Assembly (NCBI RefSeq): GCF_007991615.1
Contig: NZ_BJYR01000009.1
Location: 124,001-188,000, forward strand
Direction of reading: 5' to 3'
From: Novosphingobium sediminis
GTDB lineage: Bacteria; Pseudomonadota; Alphaproteobacteria; Sphingomonadales; Sphingomonadaceae
DNA: 64,000 nt
The translations under genes and the position numbers were made by a program. Below the pieces are notes generated by a model that saw only the letters and a list, made by a program, of their open reading frames with translations, did not search any database and was not told the DNA's origin. The first letter of the stretch is position 1. Each line of letters begins with the position of its first letter. Positions 8,715 to 17,353 of the stretch are shown in pieces.

Positions 8715-10121
8715 TCACTCTCGCAGGGCTTCCTGCGAGATGCGGATGAGCGGGCCGAGCACATAGTTGAGGATCGTCTGGCGGCCCGATCGGATCGCCA
8801 CTTCGCCCGTCATGCCCGGGATCACCGGCATGCCTGCGCCAAAGCTGGCGCGGCCCGCATCGAGCCGCACGCGGTAGTAAAGCCCGCCGCGCGGGTCTTG
8901 TATCGCATCGGGTGAGACGTCGACCACTTTGGCCTCGAGCGAACCGTAGACGGTGGAATCGTAGGCCGAGATCTTGATCCGCGCGGGCAGGCTCGGCCAG
9001 ATATTGCTGCGGTCCTTGGGCGCGATACGCGCCTCGATGATGACCTGGCTGGCGGCGGGGACGATCTCCGCCACCGGCTCGCCGCCGCGGATCACGCCGC
9101 CTGCGGTGCGCACGTTAAGCCGATTGATGACACCATCAACCGGCGCGCGGATTTCCTCACGCGCGACGCGGTCCTGCACTGCGCCGAACTGCTCGTCGGC
9201 CTTGGCGAGCTCGAGCCTGAGCTGCGCCGCCTGCGCGCGCATCTGCTCCATGTCGCTCGCCCAGATCTCCCCGCGCCGCGCGGCGGATTCGCCAAGGCCT
9301 GCGGAGGATTGCGGGATCTGGTTGGCCACGTCGGCAATGCGGGTGCGCAGCGAAAGGATGGCGGCGCGCTTGTCGAGCACGTCGCGCTCGGAAACCGCAT
9401 CTTCGGCATAGGCCCGCTCAAGCTTGGAGAACTGCTCCAGCGCCAGCCGTTCTTCATTCCGCAGATTGGCAAGCCGTGCCTGCAGCGAACCGACCTCGGC
9501 CGATTTCGCCCGCGCCTGTTCGTTGATTACGCCCACCTGGCTCATCCGCTGCGCCCGGCGCGAGGCGAACAGGCCGGCCTCGCTTGCGGCGATGTCAGGG
9601 GCCTGCGCCGCAAGCTCGGCGGGGGGCACAAAGCTGCCCGCGCCGGTAATCTCGGCATCCAGCCGCGCGAGCACGATCCGCTTGGCGACCAGATCGGTGC
9701 GAGCGCTTTCGATGGCCGCCCCGGTCGAGGCATTGCTGATGCGCATCAGCACTTGTCCCTTGCGCACGCGCTGGCCTTCCTGAACGAGGATTTCCTTCAC
9801 GATCCCGCCTTCAAGATGCTGGACGAGCTGGTTTTGGGTGGACGGCAGCACCCGGCCTGCGCCGCGCGTCACCTTGTCCACGGTGAACAGCGCCATCCAC
9901 AGCACCACGAGGCCAAACGTGATCGCCAGCGCCTTCAGCAACCGCGAAGCCCCGGCAAAACCGATCCGCGCGCTCCACGGCAGCACCGCGCCGATCGGCT
10001 GGCTGATGAGCGCGAGCTTGCCGCCGAGCACCGCATCCGCTTCACCGGGGCGCAAGTCGTCGAACAGGCTCGCGCCGCCGAGCGAGGTAATCACGGACTG
10101 GCGAAGGCGCGCGAAGCGCAT
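8715..10121 (-). CDS. Type I secretion membrane fusion protein, HlyD family
   Basis: 468 residues from the ATG at 10121 (GAGG upstream). The order is a cytoplasmic N-terminus of about 65 residues, one membrane segment (ALAITFGLVVLWMALF), the conserved start of the periplasmic arm (QLVQHLEGGIVKEILVQEGQ), a long alpha-helical hairpin (about residues 130–310, rich in Ala/Glu/Arg), then a lipoyl/beta-barrel return with VDGVINRLNVRTAGGVIRGGEPVAEIVP. This is the TIGR01843 type that links the inner-membrane ABC transporter to TolC. It is transcribed away from the transporter gene from a shared 157-base region. This is the only fusion protein in the window, so it must serve the exporter of the giant RTX protein (inference from context). 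Confidence 0.92.
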   Translation of the reverse strand: MRFARLRQSVITSLGGASLFDDLRPGEADAVLGGKLALISQPIGAVLPWSARIGFAGASRLLKALAITFGLVVLWMALFTVDKVTRGAGRVLPSTQNQLVQHLEGGIVKEILVQEGQRVRKGQVLMRISNASTGAAIESARTDLVAKRIVLARLDAEITGAGSFVPPAELAAQAPDIAASEAGLFASRRAQRMSQVGVINEQARAKSAEVGSLQARLANLRNEERLALEQFSKLERAYAEDAVSERDVLDKRAAILSLRTRIADVANQIPQSSAGLGESAARRGEIWASDMEQMRAQAAQLRLELAKADEQFGAVQDRVAREEIRAPVDGVINRLNVRTAGGVIRGGEPVAEIVPAASQVIIEARIAPKDRSNIWPSLPARIKISAYDSTVYGSLEAKVVDVSPDAIQDPRGGLYYRVRLDAGRASFGAGMPVIPGMTGEVAIRSGRQTILNYVLGPLIRISQEALRE

Positions 10122-10206
10122 GGCAGAACCTCGGTCATAGAGAGAGTGTTGCCGGGGATTTACCAATCATTATCCTTGTTTCGGCTTGCCGCAGACCTAC
10201 GCGCAG

Positions 10207-10223
10207 TCCCCTAGGCCCCGCTT
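10207..10223 (+). promoter_or_regulatory. Shared 17-bp motif upstream of the type I ABC transporter
   Basis: TCCCCTAGGCCCCGCTT lies 55 bases before the ABC-transporter start, in the region shared with the divergent fusion-protein gene. A copy matching at 15 of 17 positions lies just before the TolC-like gene at 15408. Function is unproven; shared position within one locus is the evidence. Confidence 0.4.
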
Positions 10224-10278
10224 CAGGCGGCGTTTTCCATAAACTGGCACTCCCGGCCCTGAAAGCAGGGTAACCGCC

Positions 10279-12525
10279 ATGATCGAACCACCGTCCGCCC
10301 CGCCTGATGCGCACCGCTCAGGCCTCTTCGGCAGGATCTTCCGCAAGCCGTCGGCCCCGCCATCCGGCGTTCAGGGCCAGCCCATGGTCACGCCCCTGCC
10401 GATGCTCGCCGCACTCGAAGCGCTGGCGGCGGCGCGGGGGATTGAACGCAGTCAGGCCGCGCTCGGTGCAGCACTGCCGATGGCGCAGGAAGCCCTTGCC
10501 GCAAAGCTTGCGCCCCTCGCGCTCGCGCGGATCGGGATCGAGGCGCACTGGCGCCCGATTGGCCAGCACGCGCCGGAATCAGCGGATCTCCCGCTCGTGA
10601 TGACCATGGCCAGCGGCGGCGCGGTGCTCGTCACCGGCCACGCCAGCGATCATGTCACCCTGCTGGATGCATCCGGTCAGCAGTCGGTGCCGTTTGCCGC
10701 CCTGCGCCCGCTGCTTTCCGGCGAGGCGCTGCACAGCGGTCCGGTCGATCCGGTGAACGGCGCCAGCGATGCGCATGAACGCGAACTTATCCGCCGCAAC
10801 CCGGCGATGTGGCTGCTCGGCGCCTATCTCGCCGAGCGCCGGCCGCTGGGGCAGATGCTGCTGGCGAGCGCCCTGCTCAACCTCTGTGCGCTCGCCATCC
10901 CGCTCTACATGCGCGCGATCTACGACCGGGTTGTCCCCAATCTGGCGATCGAGAGCCTGTGGGCCCTGTCCATCGGCGTCATGCTGGTGCTGGTGTTCGA
11001 ACTGCTGCTCAAGAAGATCAAGGCGCGCTTCGTTGAGGCGGTGGCGACCCGCGTGGGGCAGGCGGTGCAGCACCGCGCCGTCGTTGCCGTGCTGCGCGCC
11101 CGCGCGCCAACACTGGGCATGGGTTTCGGCGCCATGCTGACCGGCCTGCGCGATCTCGAAGCGCTTTCGCTGCTGGTGCCAAACGCCATCGCCACGCTCT
11201 GCGTCGATCTCCCCTTCGTCGTCCTGATGTTCACGCTGATTGCCGCAATTGGCGGGTTCACCGTGATCGGACCCGCGGCCGGTGCCTTGGGCCTCATTCT
11301 GTTCGGCATGGTCAGCAATTATGCGCTCAAGCTCGCCAGCCGCCGCGCGTCAAAGCTTGTGCAGGCCCGCAGCGACCTCACCGCCGAACTCACCAGCGGT
11401 TGGACCACGATCAAGGCCAACCATGCCGAGGGGCTGTTCGAAGGGCGCTGGGACGTGATTTCGGACCATCTTGCCATCGGCAACAAGCAGGTGCGGCACT
11501 GGTCTGAACTGCCGGCCTCGGCCTCCGGGCTGCTGGTCCAGCTGGTGACGGTCATGGTCGTCGTGATCGGCGTGCTCCAGATCAAGGCGGGCCTGATGAC
11601 CACCGGCGCACTGATCGCCGTCGTGCTTCTGACGGGCCGCGCGATGGTGCCCGTGGCGGCCACGGTCAGCATGTTCGCGCGCGCCTACCAGAGCCTCGCG
11701 CAGTTTCAGGCGCTGGCCGGGCTGCTCCAGACCGAACCGGAGCGCGATGTGTCCGATCCCGCCGTGAGCCTTGCCCCGATGCGCGGCGCAGTGGCGGTTG
11801 CGGGCCTTGCGCACACGTTCGGCGGCAGCGGTTCGCCCAGCCTTACGGGCCTCACCTTCACCATCCGCGAAGGCGAACGCGTCGCGCTCATCGGCAAGTC
11901 GGGCTCGGGCAAGTCGACCCTGCTCCAGCTGCTCGCCGGGCTGATCCCCGCGCAGGAAGGGCTGATTACGCTCGATGGGCACGCGCTCGATCGGTTTGCC
12001 ATCCCGCAGCTGCGCCGGAACGTGATCTACAGCGCGCAGGATGCGATGATCTTCGAGGGCACGGTTTGGCACAACATCCTGCTCGGCATGCCGGAACCCG
12101 AAGCTGCGGTGGTGGAGCGGGCGATCCGCTGCTCGGGGCTCGACGGCTTCGTGGCGCGGACCGCCGAAGGCTACATGCGGCAGGTCGGCCCGCGCGGCTC
12201 CGCGCTTTCGGGCGGGCAGCGCCAGGCCCTGCTGCTGGCGCGTGCGCTGGTGCGCGATCCCCGGGTCCTGTTGCTCGATGAACCCACCGCCTCGCTCGAT
12301 GTTGCGAGCGAACAGGGCGTCATCGCCGGGCTGGCAGAAGCGGCGCGCGGCAAGACACTGATCGTCGCCACTCACCGCCTTGCCCTGCTCGAGATCGTCG
12401 ACCGGGTGATCTGGCTGGAGGAAGGCCGCATCGTGGCAGACCGCCCCAAGGCCGAAGTGCTCGCCCAGCTTGGCGGCCAGAATGCGCAGGCCAATGGTAA
12501 ACGGGCCCCTAGGGAAGCAGCCTGA
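10279..12525 (+). CDS. Type I secretion ABC transporter (permease/ATPase, LapB/LssB type)
   Basis: 748 residues. The N-terminal 150 residues look like a C39-peptidase-like domain but contain no cysteine, so it is a non-cleaving substrate-docking domain as in RTX exporters. Residues about 175–470 form the six-helix membrane domain. The C-terminal ATPase has Walker A GKSGSGKST (about residue 539), the signature LSGGQRQ (about 644), Walker B VLLLDEPTASLD (about 663–674) and the switch histidine ATHR. It drives export of a C-terminal-signal substrate across both membranes with the HlyD-type and TolC-type partners. It is the first gene of a plus-strand series running to the giant RTX gene. Start: ATG at 10279 with AGGGT upstream. 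Full length and intact. Confidence 0.95.
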   Translation: MIEPPSAPPDAHRSGLFGRIFRKPSAPPSGVQGQPMVTPLPMLAALEALAAARGIERSQAALGAALPMAQEALAAKLAPLALARIGIEAHWRPIGQHAPESADLPLVMTMASGGAVLVTGHASDHVTLLDASGQQSVPFAALRPLLSGEALHSGPVDPVNGASDAHERELIRRNPAMWLLGAYLAERRPLGQMLLASALLNLCALAIPLYMRAIYDRVVPNLAIESLWALSIGVMLVLVFELLLKKIKARFVEAVATRVGQAVQHRAVVAVLRARAPTLGMGFGAMLTGLRDLEALSLLVPNAIATLCVDLPFVVLMFTLIAAIGGFTVIGPAAGALGLILFGMVSNYALKLASRRASKLVQARSDLTAELTSGWTTIKANHAEGLFEGRWDVISDHLAIGNKQVRHWSELPASASGLLVQLVTVMVVVIGVLQIKAGLMTTGALIAVVLLTGRAMVPVAATVSMFARAYQSLAQFQALAGLLQTEPERDVSDPAVSLAPMRGAVAVAGLAHTFGGSGSPSLTGLTFTIREGERVALIGKSGSGKSTLLQLLAGLIPAQEGLITLDGHALDRFAIPQLRRNVIYSAQDAMIFEGTVWHNILLGMPEPEAAVVERAIRCSGLDGFVARTAEGYMRQVGPRGSALSGGQRQALLLARALVRDPRVLLLDEPTASLDVASEQGVIAGLAEAARGKTLIVATHRLALLEIVDRVIWLEEGRIVADRPKAEVLAQLGGQNAQANGKRAPREAA

Positions 12526-12617
12526 GCAGCCTCGCCCGGACCCCTTAAACACAGTGCCTTATGGCCGGTTAAGCATGGCGCCGCGCCGTTTCGCGTCGCC
12601 ACCTACAGGAGCGCGAC

Positions 12618-13346
12618 GTGGCAGGGGCATCCGCCGACGGCGAAGTCAATCACTGGCCGGCTTTCGTGGACGTGCTCACCACCGTCATCATGGTGGTCAC
12701 CTTCCTGCTCGTCATCATGAGTGCGGCGGTGATGCAGCTCTCGCAGCGCGTGATCGCCAATTTCAAGCAGCAGATGATCCATCAGGCTGAGCAGCAGCAC
12801 AAGGCCGGCAAGGATGGCAGGCCCATCGCCTGCGCGCCCGGCGCCGCTCCGGTGCTTTTCCCGCGCGATGCCGATGCGGGCACTTCCGTTGCCGAACTCG
12901 GCGCCGTGCTGCGTTCCCCCTCCATGACCGACGGGGCCGAGCGCCTTTCCATCCGTACGCGCGAAACGCCCGATACGCTGAAGCTGCAGGTCAAGGCGCA
13001 GGAGCAGCCGGATGATGCCAGGGGCGTCGAGGTCAAGACCGCCGACACGCTGCTCAAGATCGCCTTCGCGCCCAATGCCGCGACTTATGACGAGGCCAAT
13101 TCCGCGCGCGTCATCAGCTTCATCAAGGGCAAGGCGCGGCCCGGCACGAAGTACGAGATCTGGTCGTTCGCGCCGCAGACCCGCTCGGTCTCCGAAGCGC
13201 AGCGCATTGCGTTCTACCGCGCCGCGATGACCCGAAACCTGCTGCTGCGCGCCGGGCTCGCACCGACTGACCTCACCACCCAGATCCGCGTCACCGATGC
13301 GGCTGCGCCCGATGGGCACATGGTGCGCGTGGTGATCAAGCCGTGA
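12618..13346 (+). CDS. MotB/SiiA-like inner membrane protein with OmpA-like periplasmic domain
   Basis: 242 residues from a GTG at 12618 with AGGAG eight bases upstream. A short cytoplasmic start is followed by a single membrane helix (about residues 15–36) whose first turn carries Asp18 in FVDVLTTVIMVV. That is the position of the ion-binding aspartate of MotB, TolR, ExbD and SiiA. The periplasmic part ends in an OmpA/peptidoglycan-binding-like pattern (SFIKGKARPGTKYEIWSFAP, then SVSEAQRIAFYRAAMTRNLLL). No flagellar or Tol genes are nearby. Its stop overlaps the start of the MotA-like gene by four bases (GTGA). In Salmonella SPI-4 an equivalent pair (SiiA/SiiB) is encoded with a type I exporter of a giant adhesin; I infer the same role here. 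Family match is by pattern, not alignment. Confidence 0.8.
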   Translation: MAGASADGEVNHWPAFVDVLTTVIMVVTFLLVIMSAAVMQLSQRVIANFKQQMIHQAEQQHKAGKDGRPIACAPGAAPVLFPRDADAGTSVAELGAVLRSPSMTDGAERLSIRTRETPDTLKLQVKAQEQPDDARGVEVKTADTLLKIAFAPNAATYDEANSARVISFIKGKARPGTKYEIWSFAPQTRSVSEAQRIAFYRAAMTRNLLLRAGLAPTDLTTQIRVTDAAAPDGHMVRVVIKP

Positions 13347-15043
13347 ACGCCGCCGCCCCCCATTCCAGAAAAGGCTCTGCCGCCGGATCCTCCGCCATGG
13401 AAAAGAAGCTCCGCGCCGAACTCCTCAAGATGGCCGTCATCATGGCGGTCCTCGTCGGGCTCGGCATCTATGCCCACGAATTCGTGATCGACGGCATCAA
13501 GGCCAAGATGGCGCTCAACCTGTCGATCTTCGCTGTCTTCGGGGTCGCGGCGGGCATTGCCTTCCGCAACGTCCTCTCGCTGCGCAACGAAGTCGTCGCG
13601 CTCCACGCGCTCCAGGTCGATTACGGCGAGCGCGCCAAGCGCCCGCGCGATCCCTATGCGAAGCCCGCCATCGTGTTCCGCGAACCCGAACTGCTCGGCC
13701 AGGGCTACCGCCTGATCGCCGAGGAACTGGGCAAGCAGGACCACCTCGAGATCGGCGCGGACACCGTCCAGACGCTGCTCCACGATGTCGATCAGCGCAT
13801 CAATGATCGCAAGTCGACCATTCTCTACTTCTCCGGCCTGATGGTCTTCCTTGGCCTGCTCGGCGCGTTCATGGGCCTGATGAAGACAGTCCATTCGGTG
13901 TCCGACCTGATCGGCGCGATGGACCTGTCGGGCGCTGCCGGCGCCGACAGCTTCGGCAAGATGATCGAGGGCATGAAGGCCCCGCTCAACGGCATGTCGG
14001 TGGGTTTCAGCTCGTCGCTGTTCGGCCTGATGACCTCGATGGTCCTCGGCGCGCTCGAACGTTGCATGACGAGCGCGATGAAGACCCTGCGAGGCGAGTT
14101 CGAGCATTGGCTTTCCAATCTCGCCCAGCTCGAAGCCGGGCAGGGCGAGGCGGCCACCAGCCCCTCGCGCGATTTCGGCTCGGTCCGCCGAGCGATCGAG
14201 GCAGGGGCGGCGGAACTTGCCGAACTGCGTGCCGCGATCATCGGGCTTGCCCGCGATGCCGGATCGACGAGGCAGGAAATCGCCGGGCTCACCGCTGCGG
14301 TCGGCACGCTGGGCGATGTCGTCGCCGGGCTCTCCGATCCGCGCCAGTTGCTGCGCCCTGTGTCCGACGCGGTGGCGGAACTGGCGCACAACCAGTCCGA
14401 CATGCTCGCCCAGCTGCGCGCGCTCCATGAGGATGCCGCGGCCGACCGCGCGCATATCCGCGCCACGCTCGCCGCGCTCGGCGTGCTGGCAGAGCGGTCT
14501 GCCGCGCTCGATGGCGACGAGATCCACCGCCAGCTCGATAGCCTCATCACGCTGGCGGGCGAAGCGCAGCATATGCCGCATGGCTCTGCCGCACCGCGCG
14601 AGATCGCGCCGCTGCCGTCATCCGCTTGGGATCGTTTCGCGGCATGGTTTGGCCGTTCTCCGCGCACCGCAGCGCGGCGTCAGCTCGTCGAGGCGCGGCG
14701 CCTGCGCCATGAGATGCAGGGCAGCCTTGCCGCCAACCGGCGCGCCATGCGCGAGATGGCCGGCCGGCTCGACCGGCGGCTGGAGCGCCTCGCCACTGCG
14801 TCCGCGCACCACCGCGATGCGATTGCCCGGCTGGACTTGCGCAGCGCCGAGCACCGCGCCGCGTTCGAGACTTTCGCCGCGGCCATGGCTGCCTCGCCGG
14901 ATACCGGTTCCATCCAGCTCGGCGATGCGCGCACCGAAATGGAGCGCCTGCGCCGCCGCCTCGACATGCGCTTCGAGGAGCCGGTGGCGCAACCGCCAGA
15001 GGGCAATGAAGCCACTCCCACCACCCAGCGCGGAGCGATGTGA
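13343..15043 (+). CDS. MotA/TolQ/ExbB-like channel protein with long C-terminal tail (SiiB-like)
   Basis: 566 residues from a GTG at 13343 inside the stop of the MotB-like gene; an ATG at 13397 is an alternative. Four hydrophobic helices are visible at about residues 29–47, 56–76, 160–181 and 217–238. The last two carry the MotA/TolQ/ExbB signatures FSGLMVFLGLLGAFMGLM and LNGMSVGFSSSLFGLMTSMV. This is the stator topology: two helices, a cytoplasmic loop, two helices. About 320 residues then follow that are not part of MotA: Ala/Leu/Arg/Glu-rich, heptad-like, probably cytoplasmic coiled coil. MotA-type partners usually have about 250–300 residues, so the tail is unusual. With the MotB-like protein it should form an ion channel serving the exporter (inference). 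Its stop overlaps the PilZ gene start. Confidence 0.82.
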   Translation: MNAAAPHSRKGSAAGSSAMEKKLRAELLKMAVIMAVLVGLGIYAHEFVIDGIKAKMALNLSIFAVFGVAAGIAFRNVLSLRNEVVALHALQVDYGERAKRPRDPYAKPAIVFREPELLGQGYRLIAEELGKQDHLEIGADTVQTLLHDVDQRINDRKSTILYFSGLMVFLGLLGAFMGLMKTVHSVSDLIGAMDLSGAAGADSFGKMIEGMKAPLNGMSVGFSSSLFGLMTSMVLGALERCMTSAMKTLRGEFEHWLSNLAQLEAGQGEAATSPSRDFGSVRRAIEAGAAELAELRAAIIGLARDAGSTRQEIAGLTAAVGTLGDVVAGLSDPRQLLRPVSDAVAELAHNQSDMLAQLRALHEDAAADRAHIRATLAALGVLAERSAALDGDEIHRQLDSLITLAGEAQHMPHGSAAPREIAPLPSSAWDRFAAWFGRSPRTAARRQLVEARRLRHEMQGSLAANRRAMREMAGRLDRRLERLATASAHHRDAIARLDLRSAEHRAAFETFAAAMAASPDTGSIQLGDARTEMERLRRRLDMRFEEPVAQPPEGNEATPTTQRGAM

Positions 15044-15390
15044 TGCCGCTGAAGTTCCACCCGTTCGGCCGCCGCCCCGTCTTCTCGCGCGCCGACGTGC
15101 GCCACGATTGCCGGATCGACGGCGAGATCGTGCTGACCGAGAAGATGGTGAGCTACGAGGGCCGCCTCATCAACCTTTCGCGCGGCGGCGCGATGTTCCG
15201 CCCGCGCCTTGCTTACCTGATGAACCGCCGAGGAGATGCGGTGCAGGTACAGGCCGCCGGCCTCGCCCTCGTCGGCGAGATCGTCGCAACCACCCCTCTC
15301 GGCTTCGGCATCTGCTTCGAGACGCTGCTTGGCGAGAGCGAAATGGACCACCTGCTGGCCCATCGCAGGGTGGAGTCTGACGCCGCCTGA
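15043..15390 (+). CDS. PilZ-domain protein, likely c-di-GMP receptor
   Basis: 115 residues, almost entirely one PilZ domain. Both ligand motifs are present: RxxxR as RADVR (residues 16–20) and (D/N)xSxxG as NLSRGG (residues 44–49). This is the combination that wraps around a c-di-GMP dimer in known PilZ structures. The ATG at 15043 overlaps the TGA of the MotA-like gene (TGATG); a GTG at 15040 would add one residue. No membrane segment, so cytoplasmic. In flagella, PilZ proteins such as YcgR act on the MotA/FliG interface. Placement immediately after a MotA-like gene suggests it controls that channel in response to c-di-GMP (inference). Confidence 0.88.
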   Translation: MPLKFHPFGRRPVFSRADVRHDCRIDGEIVLTEKMVSYEGRLINLSRGGAMFRPRLAYLMNRRGDAVQVQAAGLALVGEIVATTPLGFGICFETLLGESEMDHLLAHRRVESDAA

Positions 15391-15407
15391 GGGGCGCGCA
15401 AGGGCGA

Positions 15408-15424
15408 TCCCCTAGGGCCTGCTT
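15408..15424 (+). promoter_or_regulatory. Second copy of the 17-bp motif, upstream of the TolC-like gene
   Basis: TCCCCTAGGGCCTGCTT starts 35 bases before the TolC-like start and differs from the copy at 10207 at two positions. A shorter CCCCTAGGG also lies near the end of the ABC-transporter coding region (12506–12514), about 100 bases before the MotB-like gene. Confidence 0.4.
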
Positions 15425-15442
15425 GCACCGCAATTAACTACG

Positions 15443-17353
15443 ATGGTCGCAGACCGGGACAGGATCGGAAAGATCGAGAAGGAAGCCGAGGTGCTGCACT
15501 CCCTTGCCAGACTGCCGCTGACGGCGCTCGCCGCAGGCGCGGCGCTTGCGGGGGTCACGGCGCGCGCTGCCGAGCCTGCCCCTGCCGCCACTCCGGCGTC
15601 CCCGCCGCAGCTGGCCTATGTTCTCGAAGGGCTGGACGGTCCCGATCTGGTCACCGCATCCGGAGCGGGCATGGGCCATGGCGCGGCCATGCCGCCCGCC
15701 TCTGTGCTGCCGCCACCACCCGCACCGCTCCCTCAAACGCTGATCCGGCTCGCTTCGGCTGGCCCGCTTTTCCCCGTTCCCTTCGCGCCGGCCATCCTCA
15801 CCGACGTCGTCCCGCCGCTCCCGCTTCCAGAGCTCGCCGCCGCGCCCGCACCGGTTCCGGCTCAAGGGCCGATGCCCGATGGTTCGGCGCTCGCGGCCAG
15901 CGTCACCGCGGATGGCGAGCTTCCCCCGCTCGATCCGGCGCAGCCCGCCGTGGCCGAAGCGCGGCCACGGCGGGCTGTCCTCTCGCTGCTCGATGCGCCT
16001 CCGCCCGTTCCGGCAGAGCCCGATGCACCTGATCCCGGCCCAGATCCCGGCCCAGATCCCGGCCCAACCTCTCCGCCCCCGACCGGGACGGCAGGAACCG
16101 AATCCCTCACCGATGCCATCATCGCCTCGCTCAAGGGCAATCCGGAGATCCAGATCTCGCTCGCCCAGCAGGACGATGCCCGTTACGCAGTGAACGAGGC
16201 CCGCGCCGCCTACCTGCCGCGCGTCGATGTGACCGGCGCGTGGGGCCGCGAGTTCGCGCGCAGCATTCCGCAGGCGCCCACCCAGCGCTTCCGCAGCGAA
16301 GCGACCATCGCGCTCAACCAGAACCTGTGGGACTTCGGCGTCACTATCAACGATATCAAGCGCGCCCGCGCCAGCTACCGTTCCGCGCAATGGGGCACGC
16401 GTGAGCGGATCGAGGCGATCTCCTACGATATCGCCAATGCCTACCTCGGCGTCCTGCTCCAGCAGAGCCTCGTTGCACTGGCCGATGGCGAAATCGCCTC
16501 GGTGCAGAAGATCCTGCGCATCGTCACCGTGCAGAAGGATCTCGGCCTCACCACCGCCGCCGATGTCGAGCGTGCGCGGACCCGGCTCGACAATGTCCGC
16601 TCGCAGCTGCTCGATCGGCAGAGCGCGCTCGAGCAGGCACGCAATGCCTACAAGCGCCTTACGGACCACATGCCCCTCCGCGCGGCGGAGGTGCCCGCCG
16701 CCGGCGCTGCGCTTCCCGAAAGCGCTGATGTCGCGGTCGATCTGATCGACACACGCAGCCCGCGCCTCGCGCAGGCCGTCGAAGACCGCCGCTCGCTCGA
16801 CAAGCAGTACGATAGCCAGGCCGATACCGCGCTGCCGCGCCTTGGCCTCACCATCGCCAGCGATTACCGGCAGGACGTGCTCGGCTCGACTGGCCGCGCC
16901 GTCGATGCCCGCGCGATGGTGACGTTCTCCTACCGGCTCTACAACGGCGGCGCGGCCACCGCGACCAAGCGCCGCATTGCCGCGCGTCTGCGCCAGGCCG
17001 ATTACGAGCTCGACCGCCGCCGCCGCGAGGTGGAGCAGGACATCCGCATCGATTACGCCAGCCTCGGCGCCGCGCGCGAGAAGATCGCCACGATTGAGGC
17101 GGAAATCGCCTCGGCCGAGAAAGTCGCCGATCTCTACAAGCAGCAGTTCCGCGGCGGGCGGCGCACCGTGTTCGATCTGCTCGACGCCGAACAGCTGCTG
17201 TTCGCCGCCAAGGCCAAGCAGACCGCCAACCAGATCGCCCTGCGCGCCGCCGAGTACCGCGTGCTCCAGAAGCTCGGCGGACTGTTCGATCTCGTCAGCG
17301 GCGGCCAGCCGCTCCCCGATCTCGTCCAGCCCGCCCCCGGCAGCGAGGACTGA
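15443..17353 (+). CDS. TolC-family outer membrane protein with proline-rich N-terminal extension
   Basis: 636 residues from the ATG at 15443. A GTG at 15491 would place the signal peptide (SLARLPLTALAAGAALAG, cleavage near ARAAE) at the very start and may be the true start. The TolC fold (outer membrane efflux protein, two repeats) begins only near residue 220 with SLTDAIIASLKGNPEIQISL, and includes DVTGAWGREF, LNQNLWDFG and the second-repeat FSYRLYNGG. Between the signal peptide and this lie about 190 residues rich in Pro and Ala, ending in a DPGP tandem repeat (16031–16069). Ordinary TolC proteins have about 420–490 residues and lack this. It forms the exit duct for the type I system. It lies 52 bases after the PilZ gene and 99 bases before the giant gene. 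Confidence 0.9.
   Translation: MVADRDRIGKIEKEAEVLHSLARLPLTALAAGAALAGVTARAAEPAPAATPASPPQLAYVLEGLDGPDLVTASGAGMGHGAAMPPASVLPPPPAPLPQTLIRLASAGPLFPVPFAPAILTDVVPPLPLPELAAAPAPVPAQGPMPDGSALAASVTADGELPPLDPAQPAVAEARPRRAVLSLLDAPPPVPAEPDAPDPGPDPGPDPGPTSPPPTGTAGTESLTDAIIASLKGNPEIQISLAQQDDARYAVNEARAAYLPRVDVTGAWGREFARSIPQAPTQRFRSEATIALNQNLWDFGVTINDIKRARASYRSAQWGTRERIEAISYDIANAYLGVLLQQSLVALADGEIASVQKILRIVTVQKDLGLTTAADVERARTRLDNVRSQLLDRQSALEQARNAYKRLTDHMPLRAAEVPAAGAALPESADVAVDLIDTRSPRLAQAVEDRRSLDKQYDSQADTALPRLGLTIASDYRQDVLGSTGRAVDARAMVTFSYRLYNGGAATATKRRIAARLRQADYELDRRRREVEQDIRIDYASLGAAREKIATIEAEIASAEKVADLYKQQFRGGRRTVFDLLDAEQLLFAAKAKQTANQIALRAAEYRVLQKLGGLFDLVSGGQPLPDLVQPAPGSED

Noticed and set aside
10240..10262. 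TGGCAC upstream of the ABC-transporter start as a sigma-54 promoter
   Set aside because: The −12 element (TTGC) is absent at the required spacing.
12618..15043. Flagellar stator genes motA/motB
   Set aside because: No flagellar genes are nearby, the MotA-like tail is foreign to flagellar MotA, and the pair sits inside a secretion locus.
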